Positions 15,190-16,064 of a stretch of DNA of 16,064 bases are shown here, in pieces (positions within the stretch are counted from its first letter, which is position 1; each line of letters begins with the position of its first letter). The translations under genes and the position numbers were made by a program. Location of the stretch: NCBI GenBank assembly GCA_025360565.1, contig JANYBY010000416.1:1-16064 (forward strand), read 5' to 3'. The notes under the pieces were generated by a model. It had not been told where the DNA came from and ran no database searches. It worked only from the letters and a program-made list of their open reading frames with translations. The DNA comes from Bacteroidota bacterium. GTDB taxonomy: Bacteria; Bacteroidota; Bacteroidia; B-17B0; Aurantibacillaceae.

Positions 15190-15240
15190 GTGTCATCCTG
15201 AACACCGCCCTGTTATTCCGAACAGGGTGAGGAATAGAGG
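15190..15240. repeat. GTCAT-type repeat fragment with a 7-bp stem-loop
   Basis: TGTCATCCTGAAC starts near 15191. CCCTGTT (15208-15214) pairs with AACAGGG (15221-15227) across the loop ATTCCG. GTCATCC, ATTCCGA and GAGGAAT words recall the repeats at 8395-8640 and at the left edge of the window. It lies in the 237-bp gap after the 4Fe-4S gene and could help end that transcript, although no T run follows the stem directly. The rest of the gap shows nothing I can name. Confidence 0.4.
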
Positions 15241-15297
15241 GTGAATTCTTTACGGATTTTTTGCTCCGCTTTGTATGGCGGTTGGAATGGTAAACGC

Positions 15298-15516
15298 TCA
15301 GAAATAACTTAAAGCACCCGATGGGCATTTTTTTATTTGTTCAATTATTTTTTCGGTGCTTGCACCAAATGGTGTGATCCATGGTTTTTTTGCAGGATCA
15401 AACACTTCGCGTAAAGCCCCGGTTCCTTTCCAGCAATTGGTGGAATGGATACACCTATCGGGCTTCCATACAATGGTTATTTCTCCGTTAGCGTATTTTT
15501 TTGTAAGATCTTCCAT
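15298..15516 (-). CDS. YjdI-like mono-cluster 4Fe-4S binding protein (Fer4_19)
   Basis: This 72-aa protein matches the divergent 4Fe-4S mono-cluster domain family that includes E. coli YjdI. Key features are RCIHSTNCWKG (C22, H24, C28), the KKPWITPFGAS segment and CPSGALSYF at the C-terminus (C64). Family members have this CxHxxxxC...CPSGAL pattern in place of the standard CxxCxxC. No signal peptide is present, so it is cytoplasmic. Its function is not established; by fold it is an electron carrier or a small cluster-binding adaptor. It starts 5 bp after the stop of the PP2C phosphatase gene and is almost certainly cotranscribed with it, which is an odd pairing. Confidence 0.85.
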   Translation of the reverse strand: MEDLTKKYANGEITIVWKPDRCIHSTNCWKGTGALREVFDPAKKPWITPFGASTEKIIEQIKKCPSGALSYF

Positions 15517-15521
15517 ACAAA

Positions 15522-16064
15522 TTAAAGTTTAATGCCTATAATGCAAACGTCATCAACCTGTTCCAAACTTCCTTTCCATTCTTCAAATTGTTTTAGAAGT
15601 ATTTCTTTTTGTTCAGGTACAGGTTTAGCCCAAACGGAAAGTAAAAGATCGTTGAGCTTTTTATATTTAAATTTTTTTCCTTTTGGCCCTCCAAACTGAT
15701 CGGCGTATCCATCGGTATATAAATACAACATTTCGCCTTTCGTAAAATCAATCGTGTGCAATTTAAAATCTTCTTTCCTCTCCCCCACTCCAACCGGCAT
15801 TCTATCCGCATCCAACTCGTAAAAAATTCCGTTCTTGATCAACACAGGCGAGTTGTTCGAAGCTGCATAGGTTATTTTTGTTTCTTGTCCCGGTGAGGTT
15901 TCCATGCAAAGTAAAATTCCGTCAAACCCATCTTTATTCCCCTCTTTACTTATACTCTCTGTTAACCGTTGGCGTACATAATTTAAGATCTCGTTCGGTT
16001 TTTCAATATGCCGTTCGGTAATGGCTTCGTTTAAAAAACTAATATTTAATAAACTCATAAAAGC
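15522..16064 (-). CDS. PP2C/SpoIIE phosphatase, C-terminal part, cut by window edge
   Basis: The visible 180 residues are the C-terminal half of a PP2C domain. The frame stays open to the edge and the first residues, AFMSLLN, align with GAFMSMIGN just after the ADCTGHGVPG motif of the propeller phosphatase, so the ATG at 16058 is internal, not the start. Retained acidic positions are in DGFDGILL (usual GMD, here GFD), TDGYADQFGG and EQVDDV. The segment KGKKFKYKKLNDLL and the WKGSLEQVDD tail make it closer to the propeller phosphatase than to the one ending at 3191. The N-terminal sensor or membrane part lies outside the window. It is followed after 5 bp by the 4Fe-4S gene and then by a SiaC-like gene, which suggests a SiaA-like role acting on that protein; this is an inference. 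Confidence 0.88.
   Translation of the reverse strand, partial: AFMSLLNISFLNEAITERHIEKPNEILNYVRQRLTESISKEGNKDGFDGILLCMETSPGQETKITYAASNNSPVLIKNGIFYELDADRMPVGVGERKEDFKLHTIDFTKGEMLYLYTDGYADQFGGPKGKKFKYKKLNDLLLSVWAKPVPEQKEILLKQFEEWKGSLEQVDDVCIIGIKL

Noticed and set aside
15522..16058. A short complete protein starting with ATG at 16058
   Set aside because: The frame continues to the window edge and the Met aligns with an internal Met of the PP2C domain (AFMS), so the gene is simply cut by the edge.
1..16064. SiaD-type diguanylate cyclase completing a Pseudomonas-like Sia operon
   Set aside because: I looked for a GGDEF or EAL motif in all credible genes and found none.

Overview
The window looks like chromosomal DNA of a member of the Bacteroidota. 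Evidence: low GC, AT-rich intergenic spacers without Shine-Dalgarno sequences, possible TAnnTTTG-type -7 promoter boxes, and typical families of that phylum (two-component-regulator propeller sensors, HExxHxxGxxH metallopeptidases of the DUF5117/DUF4953 type, an exonuclease/GIY-YIG fusion, SpoIIE-type phosphatases). I see no tRNA, rRNA, CRISPR array, phage or transposase gene.

Layout. (1) 55-1425, minus: a DnaQ-like exonuclease fused to a GIY-YIG/UvrC-like nuclease. (2) 1560-1732: a 173-bp MITE-like palindromic element with a candidate TTA target duplication, ending 6 bp before the next gene. (3) 1739-3194, plus: an overlapping gene pair, a double-domain SiaB-like kinase and a SiaC-like (DUF1987) protein. 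(4) 3191-4927, minus: a membrane PP2C/SpoIIE phosphatase whose stop codon interlocks with that of the SiaC-like gene. (5) 5031-8387, plus: a 1118-aa sensor phosphatase (two seven-bladed propellers, Y_Y_Y domain, one membrane helix, PP2C), divergent from (4). (6) 8388-8645: repeat-rich spacer. (7) 8646-9674, minus: an S66 LD-carboxypeptidase with a Tat-type leader. (8) 9849-12371, minus: a secreted zinc metallopeptidase, flanked on both sides by related palindromic repeats (9684-9843 and 12478-12696, the second with seven 12-bp tandem units). (9) 12715-14529, minus: a ClC chloride channel/transporter with two CBS domains. (10) 14588-14609: terminator hairpin. (11) 14674-15060, minus: a second SiaC-like protein. 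(12) 15298-15516, minus: a YjdI-like mono-cluster 4Fe-4S protein. (13) 15522 to the right edge, minus: the C-terminal part of a third PP2C/SpoIIE phosphatase.

How the genes work together. The main theme is a kinase/phosphatase partner-switching network. In Pseudomonas aeruginosa the SiaB kinase and the SiaA PP2C phosphatase set the phosphorylation of SiaC at Thr68, and unphosphorylated SiaC activates the diguanylate cyclase SiaD. Here there are one tandem-duplicated SiaB-like kinase, two SiaC-like proteins (one with Thr68 in the NTSS motif, the other with Ser72 in its place) and three SpoIIE-type phosphatases, two of them with extracytoplasmic sensor parts. No GGDEF protein is visible, so the output must be something other than a local SiaD. 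The wiring is inferred from family membership and gene order. The exonuclease, carboxypeptidase, metallopeptidase and ClC genes look like ordinary chromosomal neighbours.
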